From NCBI GenBank assembly GCA_900547225.1, contig URFW01000007.1, positions 9,452 through 73,451 on the forward strand: a stretch of DNA of 64,000 nucleotides, read 5' to 3'. The notes under the pieces were generated by a model. That model did not search any database. It was given only the letters and a program-made list of their open reading frames with translations, and was not told the origin of the DNA. Below, piece after piece: positions 8,234 to 14,481 of the stretch. A program made the position numbers and the translations under genes. The stretch's first letter is position 1. The number at the start of each line of letters is the position of its first letter. This stretch comes from an uncultured Mycoplasmatota bacterium (GTDB taxonomy: Bacteria; Bacillota_I; Bacilli_A; RF39; UBA660).

Positions 8234-8390
8234 ATTTCATAGTACTGGTAAAACTGACTATTTAATTCTACTATATATATTTTAAAAAATCAACATTTTT
8301 TTGATTTTTTTACAAAAAATATTTTTCACCTGCTTTTTAGAATTGATAATTTTACTTGAATCAGGTGGTTCGAATCAAAATGTATTTATA

Positions 8391-8418
8391 CAAAAACCAC
8401 TCTTTGCCGAGTGGCTTT
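8391..8418 (-). terminator. terminator after tRNA-Ala
   Basis: Stem CCACTC (8397-8402) / GAGTGG (8409-8414), loop of six, followed by TTTTT on the minus strand. The rest of 8234-8428 shows no gene. Confidence 0.7.
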
Positions 8419-8428
8419 ATATTCTTCA

Positions 8429-8505
8429 TGGTGGAGCTTAGGGGATTCGAACCCCTGACCTCCTCGGTGCAAGCGAGGCGCTCTAGCCAGCTGAGCTAAA
8501 GCCCC
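8429..8505 (-). tRNA. tRNA-Ala (TGC)
   Basis: Acceptor GGGGCTT/AAGCTCC, anticodon loop CTTGCAC giving TGC, T-loop TTCGAAT, encoded CCA. Confidence 0.96.
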
Positions 8506-8589
8506 AGAAAAATATGCAACAATCAAGTGCATATTAATAATATCAAAAAGATTTATAAAAATCAATACCTAATTTGATTTTTTTAAATA

Positions 8590-8904
8590 TTATTTATCAA
8601 GTTCAGGCATACAACCCTCTAACATATTTAATTTTTGAGTTATTTTGTTTTCTTCTGCCTTCTCTATTTCATACCAGCCCTTTTTGAACATAAGATTATA
8701 AATTTCTCTTTGCAGTTTTGTTATCTCATTAAACATATCATTATAATCATTAAATAATTCTGTATTACTAGCTTCAGTTAATGCTACCGCATAGTCTTTT
8801 ACCATACCTTTTTCTATTGTAAGCATTGTTGTCATATAATCTTTATCATTCATTTCTAAAGTTTCTGGAACCTCGGTTTTTGGATTTTTAATTTTATTAT
8901 TCAT
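8590..8904 (-). CDS. spore coat protein, CotF family
   Basis: A 104-residue helical protein with the CotF-domain pattern. It has M-N-D-K-D-Y early, then E-K-G-M-V-K-D-Y-A-V-A-L-T-E-A-S-N, the Q-R-E-I-Y-N-L-M-F-K-K-G-W-Y motif and a terminal K-I-x-Q-K-L-N. CotF-type proteins are components of the spore coat; Clostridia have many short paralogues like this one. The ATG at 8904 follows AGGAGAAA. The gene lies ten bases downstream of a small partner gene, and the two form an operon. I am sure of the family, less so of its exact coat layer. Confidence 0.88.
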   Translation of the reverse strand: MNNKIKNPKTEVPETLEMNDKDYMTTMLTIEKGMVKDYAVALTEASNTELFNDYNDMFNEITKLQREIYNLMFKKGWYEIEKAEENKITQKLNMLEGCMPELDK

Positions 8905-8914
8905 AACATTTCTC

Positions 8915-9121
8915 CTAACTTAAAATATTTAATACCGCACTTAAATTTTCTTTATGAGTTTTACAAACTCTTTCTATTAAATCTTTTATTTCTTCATCTG
9001 ATACTTTTTCTTTGAAATCATTAATAAGTTTAAAAGCATTAAAATTCCAATTAAACATATCAGAAAGATAATCTAGATCCTTTCCCGATATTATAGAAGG
9101 AACTTCACTATAATTTTGCAT
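8915..9121 (-). CDS. small CotF-operon partner protein (spore coat associated)
   Basis: A 68-residue helical protein: P-S-I-I-S-G-K-D-L-D-Y-L-S-D-M-F-N-W-N-F, then K-V-S-D-E-E-I-K-D-L-I and a terminal K-T-H-K-E-N-L. This D-L-x-Y-x-x-D-M-x-N-W-N pattern is typical of short proteins encoded directly before cotF in Clostridia, presumed coat components. Start at 9121 follows AAAGGAGAA. It is the first gene of the pair. The family is known from context only; no biochemical function is established to my knowledge. Confidence 0.75.
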   Translation of the reverse strand: MQNYSEVPSIISGKDLDYLSDMFNWNFNAFKLINDFKEKVSDEEIKDLIERVCKTHKENLSAVLNILS

Positions 9122-9171
9122 ATAAATTCTCCTTTCAACATTATTATGGGTAAATGTATAATTTTATAAAC

Positions 9172-9196
9172 AAAAAAATCACAATATATGTGATTT
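9172..9196 (-). terminator. terminator after the decayed hydrolase gene
   Basis: Stem AAATCACA (9176-9183) / TGTGATTT (9189-9196), loop of five, followed by TTTTT on the minus strand; it overlaps the stop codon at 9195. Confidence 0.8.
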
Positions 9197-9620
9197 AATT
9201 ATCATTTATAAAAGCTAAAATGTTTTCGTATACCATGTCTTTACATTTTTCATTTAAAATTTTGTGCCTCATGTTAGGATAAAGCTTACTTTTTAAATTT
9301 GGATACTTTTCTTTTATAAACTTTGTAACTTCATATAATTCATCTTTTAATATGTTTTTATTTTCATCAAAGTATCCAAAATTATCTTCAGTCTTAGTAC
9401 TTTTTCCATGTCCCCTATAGTCATGAATAACAGCTATATAACCATGATTGCTAAGAAATTTCATAAAATCCTTATATCTTTCTTTATTTTCAACCATTCC
9501 GTGAGATATTTGAACTATTCCTACTAGCTTTTTCTTAGGTTCTTCTATCAAGCCGTAAAGCATTAATCCATCATAACTTGATTTAATTTTGAATGTTTCA
9601 CCTCTAGTATAATTATGCAA
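9195..9620 (-). pseudogene. decayed alpha/beta hydrolase (lysophospholipase-like), active site deleted
   Basis: The N-terminal part matches monoacylglycerol-lipase-type hydrolases: S-S-Y-D-G-L-M-L-Y-G, S-H-G-M-V-E-N-K-E-R-Y and D-Y-R-G-H-G-K-S. At K-Y-P-N-L-K the frame passes directly to S-K-L-Y-P-N-M-R-H-K-I-L-N-E, which belongs to the far C-terminus and carries the catalytic His. The intervening segment, normally over 100 residues with the G-H-S-M-G nucleophile elbow and the acid residue, is gone without a frame change. The expected start region also lacks an ATG: AGAGGTG is followed by no usable start, and the nearest upstream ATG lies inside the preceding gene's terminator. Two lesions indicate a dead gene. 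Confidence 0.75.
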
Positions 9621-9621
9621 T

Positions 9622-9648
9622 AAAAGAGACCATTTTTTAGTCTCTTTT
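9622..9648 (-). terminator. terminator of the LLH holin gene
   Basis: Stem AAAAGAGAC (9622-9630) / GTCTCTTTT (9640-9648) around a loop of nine; it starts at the holin stop codon. Confidence 0.7.
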
Positions 9649-9955
9649 ATAAACAATTAACCGCACTTTCAATTAAAATTTCTAATTCTGTATCACTAAC
9701 GTTTAGTTTCTTTTCCTTCATCCATTCTAATGATTTTTCCAAAGCTTTCCTTTTCTTTTCTTCACAAGTTACATCCTTGCACGTTTGTTCAACGTATTTT
9801 ACAGTCTTATCTACAATTTCTTTTTTCAACTTATCTTGAATGTATTCTTGATACAAATTCTTTATTCTAATTCCTAGATAGCTAATAACACCGGTAATTA
9901 TTGCACTAAAAATTTGAATAATGTTGTTGGAAATTGCATTTAAAATATCACTCAA
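9647..9955 (-). CDS. phage holin, LLH family
   Basis: About 102 residues: one N-terminal membrane helix (IIQIFSAIITGVISYLGIRI), a charged coiled helix, then the LLH-family C-terminal pattern V-E-Q-T-C-K-D, A-L-E-x-S-L-E-W-M and L-I-E-S-A-V. LLH holins are pore or lysis proteins of phages, but solitary copies occur on Bacillota chromosomes. No endolysin or phage structural gene is adjacent, so this is a solitary or domesticated copy. The SD GGGGG favours a TTG start at 9955; a TTG at 9961 lies only three bases after it. Confidence 0.8.
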   Translation of the reverse strand: MSDILNAISNNIIQIFSAIITGVISYLGIRIKNLYQEYIQDKLKKEIVDKTVKYVEQTCKDVTCEEKKRKALEKSLEWMKEKKLNVSDTELEILIESAVNCL

Positions 9956-9979
9956 TTTCAAAATCCCCCAAAATAATTT

Positions 9980-9993
9980 GAAGATGCATCTTC
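9980..9993. promoter_or_regulatory. 14-base palindrome at the holin promoter
   Basis: Perfect palindrome GAAGATGCATCTTC, just downstream of a minus-strand TATACT (-10-like) and upstream of the holin SD. Its place near the predicted transcription start suits an operator. No regulator is identified. Confidence 0.35.
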
Positions 9994-10014
9994 ATTAGTA
10001 TAGTATTCAAAATA

Positions 10015-10048
10015 AAAAATATAGGTTGGTTTATTTTCCTATATTTTT
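10015..10048 (-). terminator. terminator after the UDG-like gene
   Basis: Stem AAAAATATAGG (10015-10025) / CCTATATTTTT (10038-10048); it overlaps the stop codon at 10047. Confidence 0.75.
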
Positions 10049-10685
10049 ATCTTTTTATAAATTCCTTTAGTGATGATGAGACTTCTTGAGTTTTACCACT
10101 TCTTCTTAAATAATTTGGATGATATGTGTAAAATAATTTTTTATTATCAGAGTAAATTACAGTTGAAGAAAGAGTTGGCCATCCCTGCACTTCCCAGCCT
10201 AATTCTCCCATAAGCTTAAGTAAAGCATCATAGTATGGATTAGAAGGGCCTACTACCGATATCACCTTTTCTATACCTAAGTAATCTATTACGTTAAGAA
10301 GGTAGTTTACCGACAGTTCCTTTATTTCTTCGTGAAGACTCGGCGTACCTTTTTTGTGTGCATTGCTGCAAACAAAAAGATTTGACCACGTTATGTTTCC
10401 ATGATTTGCAACATCATGACAAGAAGTACCTTCTCTTATAAATTTCCAAAATTCACGATTGCTCATTTTATCTTTCAAAAAATATTCGTTATATTTCATC
10501 TCCAAATTTCTAGCTGAAGAAAAATCTTTATGACTACCCCACCAAGTATTGGTTTCTTGTCCCATGTATAGAATTTTTCCTTTAACATCATCGGTTAATA
10601 AAAGTGGATTTGATAGTTCAAAATCCTTATCAATAAACTTAACTTTTTCTAATACTTCATCATTTAAATCTTGCAATTTGCTCAT
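10047..10685 (-). CDS. uracil-DNA-glycosylase-superfamily-like protein
   Basis: A 212-residue protein. K-I-L-Y-M-G-Q-E-T-N-T sits where UDG-fold proteins have the first active-site loop (G-Q-E/D-P). Later come V-I-S-V-V-G-P-S-N-P-Y-Y and the C-terminal Y-T-Y-H-P-N-Y-L, which resembles the conserved H-P-S loop. The hydrophobic strand pattern also suits the fold. No Asp/Asn of a standard UDG family 1-4 motif is plain, so activity on uracil is unproven. Start at 10685 follows AAAGGTGAT, under a TTGACA/TACAAT promoter. Confidence 0.5.
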   Translation of the reverse strand: MSKLQDLNDEVLEKVKFIDKDFELSNPLLLTDDVKGKILYMGQETNTWWGSHKDFSSARNLEMKYNEYFLKDKMSNREFWKFIREGTSCHDVANHGNITWSNLFVCSNAHKKGTPSLHEEIKELSVNYLLNVIDYLGIEKVISVVGPSNPYYDALLKLMGELGWEVQGWPTLSSTVIYSDNKKLFYTYHPNYLRRSGKTQEVSSSLKEFIKR

Positions 10686-10708
10686 AATATCACCTTTTAA
10701 TAGTTGGT

Positions 10709-10736
10709 ATTGTATCACGATTTAAGTAAATGTCAA
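10709..10736 (-). promoter_or_regulatory. promoter of the UDG-like gene
   Basis: Minus-strand TTGACA (10736-10731), 16-base spacer, TACAAT (10714-10709), 24 bases before the ATG. Confidence 0.7.
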
Positions 10737-10745
10737 TTTTTAATA

Positions 10746-10822
10746 TGGTCGGAAAGACAGGATTTGAACCTGCAATCTCTACGTCCCGAACGTAGCGCTC
10801 TACCAAATTAAGCTACTTTCCG
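10746..10822 (-). tRNA. tRNA-Pro (CGG)
   Basis: Acceptor CGGAAAG/CTTTCCG, anticodon loop TTCGGGA giving CGG, T-loop TTCAAAT, encoded CCA. It lies five bases downstream of tRNA-Arg (CCG) and was probably co-transcribed. Confidence 0.95.
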
Positions 10823-10827
10823 GTAAA

Positions 10828-10905
10828 TGGCGCTCACGAAAAGATTTGAACTTTTGACCTTCACCTTCGGAGGGTGACGCTCTATCCAGCCTGAGCTACG
10901 TGAGC
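10828..10905 (-). tRNA. tRNA-Arg (CCG)
   Basis: Acceptor GCTCACG/CGTGAGC, anticodon loop CTCCGAA giving CCG, encoded CCA; 78 bases with one extra D-loop base. No promoter fits in the ten bases to the exonuclease gene, so expression must rely on read-through past a terminator. Confidence 0.93.
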
Positions 10906-10928
10906 AAAAAAGCTTTTATTTAAGCTTT
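10906..10928 (-). terminator. terminator at the end of the exonuclease III gene
   Basis: Stem AAAGCTT (10909-10915) / AAGCTTT (10922-10928) followed by TTT on the minus strand, directly before tRNA-Arg. It is weak, so some transcripts may continue into the tRNAs. Confidence 0.6.
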
Positions 10929-11674
10929 ATATCAATTCCTATTGGACAGTGGTCACTTCCCATAACATAACTATATATAACTGGATTTGACACTTTATCA
11001 ATAATACTTTTTGACACTAAAAAGTAATCTATTCTCCATCCAACGTTGTTTTCTCTTGCTCTTCTCATGTAACTCCACCAAGAAAAAGCATCACATTTAT
11101 CTGGATTGAAATATCTATATGTATCAATAAAACCACTATCTAATAACTTTGTAAATTTATCTCTTTCTTCATAAGTAAACCCAGCATTTCCTATGTTAGA
11201 TTTTGCGTTTTTTATATCTTTTTCGGTATGTGCAACATTAAAATCTCCACATATAACAACAGGCTTTTTTTCTTCTAATTTTTTTAAATAAACCAAAAGG
11301 TCTTCTTCCCATTTCATACGATAATCTAATCTTGATAAATCTCTTTTTACGTTTGGAACGTATTGATTAACTAAATAATAGTCTTCAAATTCCAAGGTAA
11401 TTACCCTTCCTTCGTGGTCGTGCTTATCTACCCCCATTCCATAAGTTACGCAAATGGGTTTGTTTATCGTGTATATGAGAGTGCCAGAATATCCTTTTTT
11501 ATCTGCTGGATTTATGTAACAGTAAAAATCTTTTGGTTCAAAATCTATTTGGTCTTTTTCTGCTTTAACCTCTTGAAGACAATACACATCAGCATCACAT
11601 GTGTAGAAAAAGTCTTCAAATCCTTTTTTTAAGCAAGCTCTAAAACCTGCAACATTCCAAGATACTAGTTTCAT
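10916..11674 (-). CDS. exodeoxyribonuclease III (AP endonuclease)
   Basis: A 252-residue member of the exonuclease III/ExoA family, which cuts DNA at abasic sites and trims 3' ends in base excision repair. All catalytic motifs are present: S-W-N-V-A-G-F-R, L-Q-E-V-K, N-Q-Y-V-P-N, C-G-D-F-N-V-A-H, W-R-I-D-Y-F and S-D-H-C-P-I. Length is normal. The ATG at 11674 follows GAAAGGAAAA. Confidence 0.95.
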   Translation of the reverse strand: MKLVSWNVAGFRACLKKGFEDFFYTCDADVYCLQEVKAEKDQIDFEPKDFYCYINPADKKGYSGTLIYTINKPICVTYGMGVDKHDHEGRVITLEFEDYYLVNQYVPNVKRDLSRLDYRMKWEEDLLVYLKKLEEKKPVVICGDFNVAHTEKDIKNAKSNIGNAGFTYEERDKFTKLLDSGFIDTYRYFNPDKCDAFSWWSYMRRARENNVGWRIDYFLVSKSIIDKVSNPVIYSYVMGSDHCPIGIDIKLK

Positions 11675-11805
11675 AATTATTTTCCTTTCATTATGATTAT
11701 ATCACGAAAAAATAACATTTTTTATTCATTATTTCAAAATACGAGTTTTATCGACAGATGTTTTGTGTATTATAGCAGGCAAAAAAGAAAGGAAGGAATT
11801 TTATT

Positions 11806-12579
11806 ATGGATAATTTTAATATTAAAGATTCTATAGAAGAATTACAAAACAAATTTAATGAAATTAAAAAAATGGGCTATGTTAAAGGAATAAGTCAAAA
11901 TAATAAAGGGAATGCTGGTCTTACGTTTGAAAAACTAATCGGAAAGTATAATTATAATTTTGAAACAGCAGATTATAAAGGCATTGAAATAAAAGTTAAA
12001 AATAATTTTAGTTTTAAAAATAAATATAAGTATATTTCACTTTTCAGTCTTGTTCCAAGTAATTGTTTCGGGTTTGAATTAAAAAGGATAAGGGATAGTT
12101 ATGGAACGCCCGATAAAGATTTTCCGGATGTTAAAATACTTATGAAATCTTTTTATACCAATATGAAAGTAAAGGTAGAATCTGGTTATTCTTTTAAGAT
12201 AAACGTAAGATATAGTGAAAAAAGAATTTATCTATATGTTTATAATAAGCATAATATTCTGGTCGATAAAAGTGTTTTTTGGGATTTTATAGATATCAAT
12301 GACACAATAAAAAGAAAGCTTAGCTATTTATCGTTTGTTAAATATAATAGCAAATTAATTAAAGGAGAAAAACATTTTCATTATAATGAGATTAAGTTTT
12401 ATAAGCTTAAAGGGATTGATAAGTTTTTTGAGGCTTTGGAAAATGGGGATATACGCATATATTTTTGTTTAGGAGTTTATAAAAGCGGTTTCAAAAAAGG
12501 ATTAGAACATGATCATGGGGTTACTTTCGGAATAAAGGAATCTGATTTATGCAAGTTGTATGAAGAAGTCTTAGAATGA
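11806..12579 (+). CDS. MvaI/BcnI-like restriction endonuclease, orphan
   Basis: A 257-residue protein with the start of the MvaI/BcnI fold: G-N-A-G-L-T-F-E-K-L-I-G-K near residue 36, then A-D-Y-K-G-I-E-I-K-V-K. The last stretch supplies the D and E-x-K catalytic triad of a PD-(D/E)xK nuclease. Family enzymes are monomeric type II enzymes nicking one strand at a time. No methyltransferase is next to it; the neighbours are exonuclease III and tRNA-Pro. The C-terminal half (HFHYNEIKFY, then LEHDHGVTFGI) is typical for the length. The ATG follows AAGGAAGG. It could also be a repair nuclease like MutH. Confidence 0.7.
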   Translation: MDNFNIKDSIEELQNKFNEIKKMGYVKGISQNNKGNAGLTFEKLIGKYNYNFETADYKGIEIKVKNNFSFKNKYKYISLFSLVPSNCFGFELKRIRDSYGTPDKDFPDVKILMKSFYTNMKVKVESGYSFKINVRYSEKRIYLYVYNKHNILVDKSVFWDFIDINDTIKRKLSYLSFVKYNSKLIKGEKHFHYNEIKFYKLKGIDKFFEALENGDIRIYFCLGVYKSGFKKGLEHDHGVTFGIKESDLCKLYEEVLE

Positions 12580-12623
12580 TTTCTTTTTACTTTGTGAATG
12601 TGAGGTTGCGGATTATTTTGCAA

Positions 12624-12651
12624 CAAAAAAAACTACTCTATATGAGTAGTT
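12624..12651 (-). terminator. terminator of tRNA-Pro (TGG)
   Basis: Stem AACTACTC (12631-12638) / GAGTAGTT (12644-12651), loop of five, then a run of eight Ts with one G after on the minus strand. Confidence 0.85.
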
Positions 12652-12660
12652 ACTTTCTAA

Positions 12661-12737
12661 TGGTCGGAAAGACAGGATTTGAACCTGCAACCTCACGGTC
12701 CCAAACCGCGTGCACTACCAAATTGTGCTACTTTCCG
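12661..12737 (-). tRNA. tRNA-Pro (TGG)
   Basis: Acceptor CGGAAAG/CTTTCCG identical to the CGG isoacceptor; anticodon loop TTTGGGA giving TGG; encoded CCA. It has its own promoter and terminator. Confidence 0.95.
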
Positions 12738-12749
12738 AATTGCAAGATG

Positions 12750-12779
12750 ATTATATCATACTAAAATTAAAATTGTCAA
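12750..12779 (-). promoter_or_regulatory. promoter of tRNA-Pro (TGG)
   Basis: Minus-strand TTGACA (12779-12774), 18-base spacer, TATAAT (12755-12750), 12 bases before the tRNA. Confidence 0.85.
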
Positions 12780-12825
12780 TACTGCACGCGTGTTAATATG
12801 CAAGTATTACTATATAAATAATAAG

Positions 12826-12902
12826 TGGCGCGCTCGAAGGGATTCGAACCCCTGACCCCTTGGTTCGTAGCCAAGTGCTCTATCCAGCTGAGCTACGAGC
12901 GC
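12826..12902 (-). tRNA. tRNA-Arg (ACG)
   Basis: Acceptor GCGCTCG/CGAGCGC, anticodon loop CTACGAA giving ACG (inosine-modified in bacteria), T-loop TTCGAAT, encoded CCA. Confidence 0.96.
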
Positions 12903-12914
12903 AACTATACTTCA

Positions 12915-12953
12915 TTTGCAAGGAAGAAGGTTCGAATTTCCCTTGCGACGCCA
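12915..12953 (+). pseudogene. 3' half of a decayed tRNA on the opposite strand
   Basis: Plus-strand GGTTCGAATTTCC looks like a T-arm with T-loop TTCGAAT, and the stretch ends in GACGCCA like a tRNA 3' end with CCA. No D-arm or anticodon arm precedes it. It begins 13 bases from the 5' end of tRNA-Arg (ACG), in inverted orientation. Confidence 0.4.
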
Positions 12954-13028
12954 CTAATTATAACACTTATCTTTAATTTTTTCAATAGTATTTTATGAAT
13001 TTGCTAATTATACGTGAATTATATATCG

Positions 13029-13520
13029 TTATTTTAGAACTTCATCAATTAATTTTTTAGCAATACAATCTAACTTGCTTAGTGAATTATTTTCTATAAC
13101 ATAATCATAATTATAGTTTTCAACCTTAGCATCAGCTCTGTTTGATGTTATTATTTTATGGTCTTTTCTCTTTATCAAAACAGTTTTAACATCATATAAA
13201 AGAGCAAGTCTTTTAATTTCTTCTGGTTCTCTTAATTTTACAAATAAAACATCATAATCGCTTTTTTCAAAACTTTCTATTTTCCTTTTTATTTCCTCAA
13301 AAGGCATATCGTTATAAGTGGTGGACAAATCTTTTAAATCTGCTAAAAATTTTCTATCTTTATCAGTTTTTGTTCCAGTCCATCCCAATAAAGAGGCAAC
13401 CTCATACACCTTATCAACAGATGATATACTCATGCAAGATGCATATTTTGAACATAAATTAATAAATGTATCTTTGCCGCTTCCACCAGTACCATTTAAA
13501 ATAATTATTTGCTTTTTCAT
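13029..13520 (-). CDS. P-loop nucleotide-kinase-like protein
   Basis: A 163-residue protein with an N-terminal Walker A, N-G-T-G-G-S-G-K-D-T-F, as in (deoxy)nucleoside monophosphate kinases and phosphomevalonate kinases. A D-V-L-F-V-K-L-R-E-P strand and a late L-I-K-R-K-D-H stretch fit a small kinase with a lid, but the substrate cannot be read. Start is the ATG at 13520 after GGGGTG; an upstream GTG lies in the SD. It is transcribed alone and diverges from mscL. Confidence 0.7.
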   Translation of the reverse strand: MKKQIIILNGTGGSGKDTFINLCSKYASCMSISSVDKVYEVASLLGWTGTKTDKDRKFLADLKDLSTTYNDMPFEEIKRKIESFEKSDYDVLFVKLREPEEIKRLALLYDVKTVLIKRKDHKIITSNRADAKVENYNYDYVIENNSLSKLDCIAKKLIDEVLK

Positions 13521-13609
13521 ATCATGCACCCCACTTTATTCGTATTCTTCTTTTATTATATCATAATACTAAATAATCATGTTATAATTTATTCGAAAGG
13601 AGTTATAAA

Positions 13610-14032
13610 ATGTTTAAAGAGTTTAAAAAGTTTATTTCAAAAGGTAACGTTGTTGATTTAGCAGTTGGTGTTATTATTGGTGGTGCTTTTGGTAAAATTG
13701 TATCATCACTTGTTAATGATATTTTAATGCCTATTATAGGAGTGATTATTGGAGGCGTTGATTTTAGTGGCTTGGTTTTAAAAATTGGTGATGCTAAAAT
13801 TGCGTATGGAATGTTTATTCAAAATGTTATTGATTTTATTATAATTGCTTTTTGTGTATTTATCTTTGTTAAGATAGTAAATAAATTATCGGATGTTACT
13901 AACAGGTTAGAAAAAAAAGAAGAAATTAAAGAAGATAAAATAGAAGAAACCGAATTAAGTGTTTTAAAAGATATATTAAAAGAACTAAAAAAAGATAATA
14001 AAGTAACTAACAAAAAGATAAATAAAAAATAA
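13610..14032 (+). CDS. mscL: large-conductance mechanosensitive channel MscL
   Basis: A 140-residue protein with the MscL layout. It has an amphipathic N-terminus (F-K-E-F-K-K-F-I-S-K-G-N-V-V-D-L-A-V-G-V-I-I-G-G-A-F), a periplasmic loop, a second membrane helix (IDFIIIAFCVFIFVKIVN) and a charged C-terminal bundle. It opens a wide pore on hypo-osmotic shock to release solutes. Length is normal. The ATG follows GAAAGGAG, with TATAAT about 30 bases upstream, and a terminator follows. Confidence 0.95.
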   Translation: MFKEFKKFISKGNVVDLAVGVIIGGAFGKIVSSLVNDILMPIIGVIIGGVDFSGLVLKIGDAKIAYGMFIQNVIDFIIIAFCVFIFVKIVNKLSDVTNRLEKKEEIKEDKIEETELSVLKDILKELKKDNKVTNKKINKK

Positions 14033-14035
14033 TTT

Positions 14036-14065
14036 AAAAAAGGCTTAATAGAAGAGTCTTTTTTT
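14036..14065 (+). terminator. terminator of mscL
   Basis: A-rich arm plus AGGCT (14041-14045) pairing with AGTCT (14055-14059), then six Ts. Confidence 0.65.
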
Positions 14066-14071
14066 AATTAG

Positions 14072-14169
14072 ACAGGACTTAAAATCCTTATTTCATTTAA
14101 TATTAATAATTATTATGTTATAACCTGTTATTTAGGATGATACATCATTAGATCCTGCACCCGGAGCCA
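14072..14169 (+). pseudogene. tRNA relics: Leu-type anticodon arm and a Phe-like 3' end
   Basis: ACAGGACTTAAAATCCT (14072-14088) is identical over 17 bases to the anticodon arm of the intact tRNA-Leu (TAA) at 43516-43604. At 14151-14169 the sequence reads GATCCTGCACCCGGAGCCA. Apart from an inserted AC this equals the 3' end of the adjacent tRNA-Phe, in inverted orientation. No complete cloverleaf can be formed; about 60 unrelated bases separate the pieces. Confidence 0.5.
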
Positions 14170-14195
14170 AAAAAAAGAACAACCAATTGGTTGTT
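14169..14195 (-). terminator. terminator of the tRNA-Asp-tRNA-Phe transcript
   Basis: AACAACC AATT GGTTGTT (14178-14195), one C, then eight Ts on the minus strand; a strong classic terminator. Confidence 0.9.
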
Positions 14196-14204
14196 GTTTT
14201 TAAA

Positions 14205-14280
14205 TGGTGGCTCCGGGCAGGATCGAACTGCCGACACCAGGATTTTCAGTCCTGTGCTCTACCGACTGAGCTACAGAGCC
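14205..14280 (-). tRNA. tRNA-Phe (GAA)
   Basis: Acceptor GGCTCTG/CGGAGCC, anticodon loop CTGAAAA giving GAA, T-loop TTCGATC, encoded CCA. Second gene of an Asp-Phe pair. Confidence 0.96.
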
Positions 14281-14316
14281 AACTTCAATATTATTTTTTC
14301 ATTTTTTATAAAAAAA

Positions 14317-14392
14317 TGGCGGTTCCGACGAGATTTGAACCCGCGATCTTCTGCGTGACAGGCAGACGTGTTAACCCCTACACCACGGAACC
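14317..14392 (-). tRNA. tRNA-Asp (GTC)
   Basis: Acceptor GGTTCCG/CGGAACC, anticodon loop CTGTCAC giving GTC, T-loop TTCAAAT, discriminator G, encoded CCA. Confidence 0.96.
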
Positions 14393-14420
14393 ACATAAGC
14401 TTTTTTCCTAAAGCTCTTTA

Positions 14421-14450
14421 AGTATACTAAAAATCATACGTTATTGTCAA
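14421..14450 (-). promoter_or_regulatory. promoter of tRNA-Asp-tRNA-Phe
   Basis: Minus-strand TTGACA (14450-14445), 18-base spacer, TATACT (14426-14421). Confidence 0.85.
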
Positions 14451-14481
14451 GTACCATTATTAATTTTTTTAAAATTTATGA

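Noticed and set aside
8360..8382. Plus-strand GGTTCGAATC resembling a tRNA T-arm between tRNA-Ile and tRNA-Ala
   Set aside because: The flanks cannot form a T-stem or any other tRNA arm, and no CCA end follows.
12781..12811. Imperfect hairpin AATACT...AGTATT as a terminator of tRNA-Arg (ACG)
   Set aside because: It has a bulge and no T-run, and overlaps the space before the tRNA-Pro promoter.
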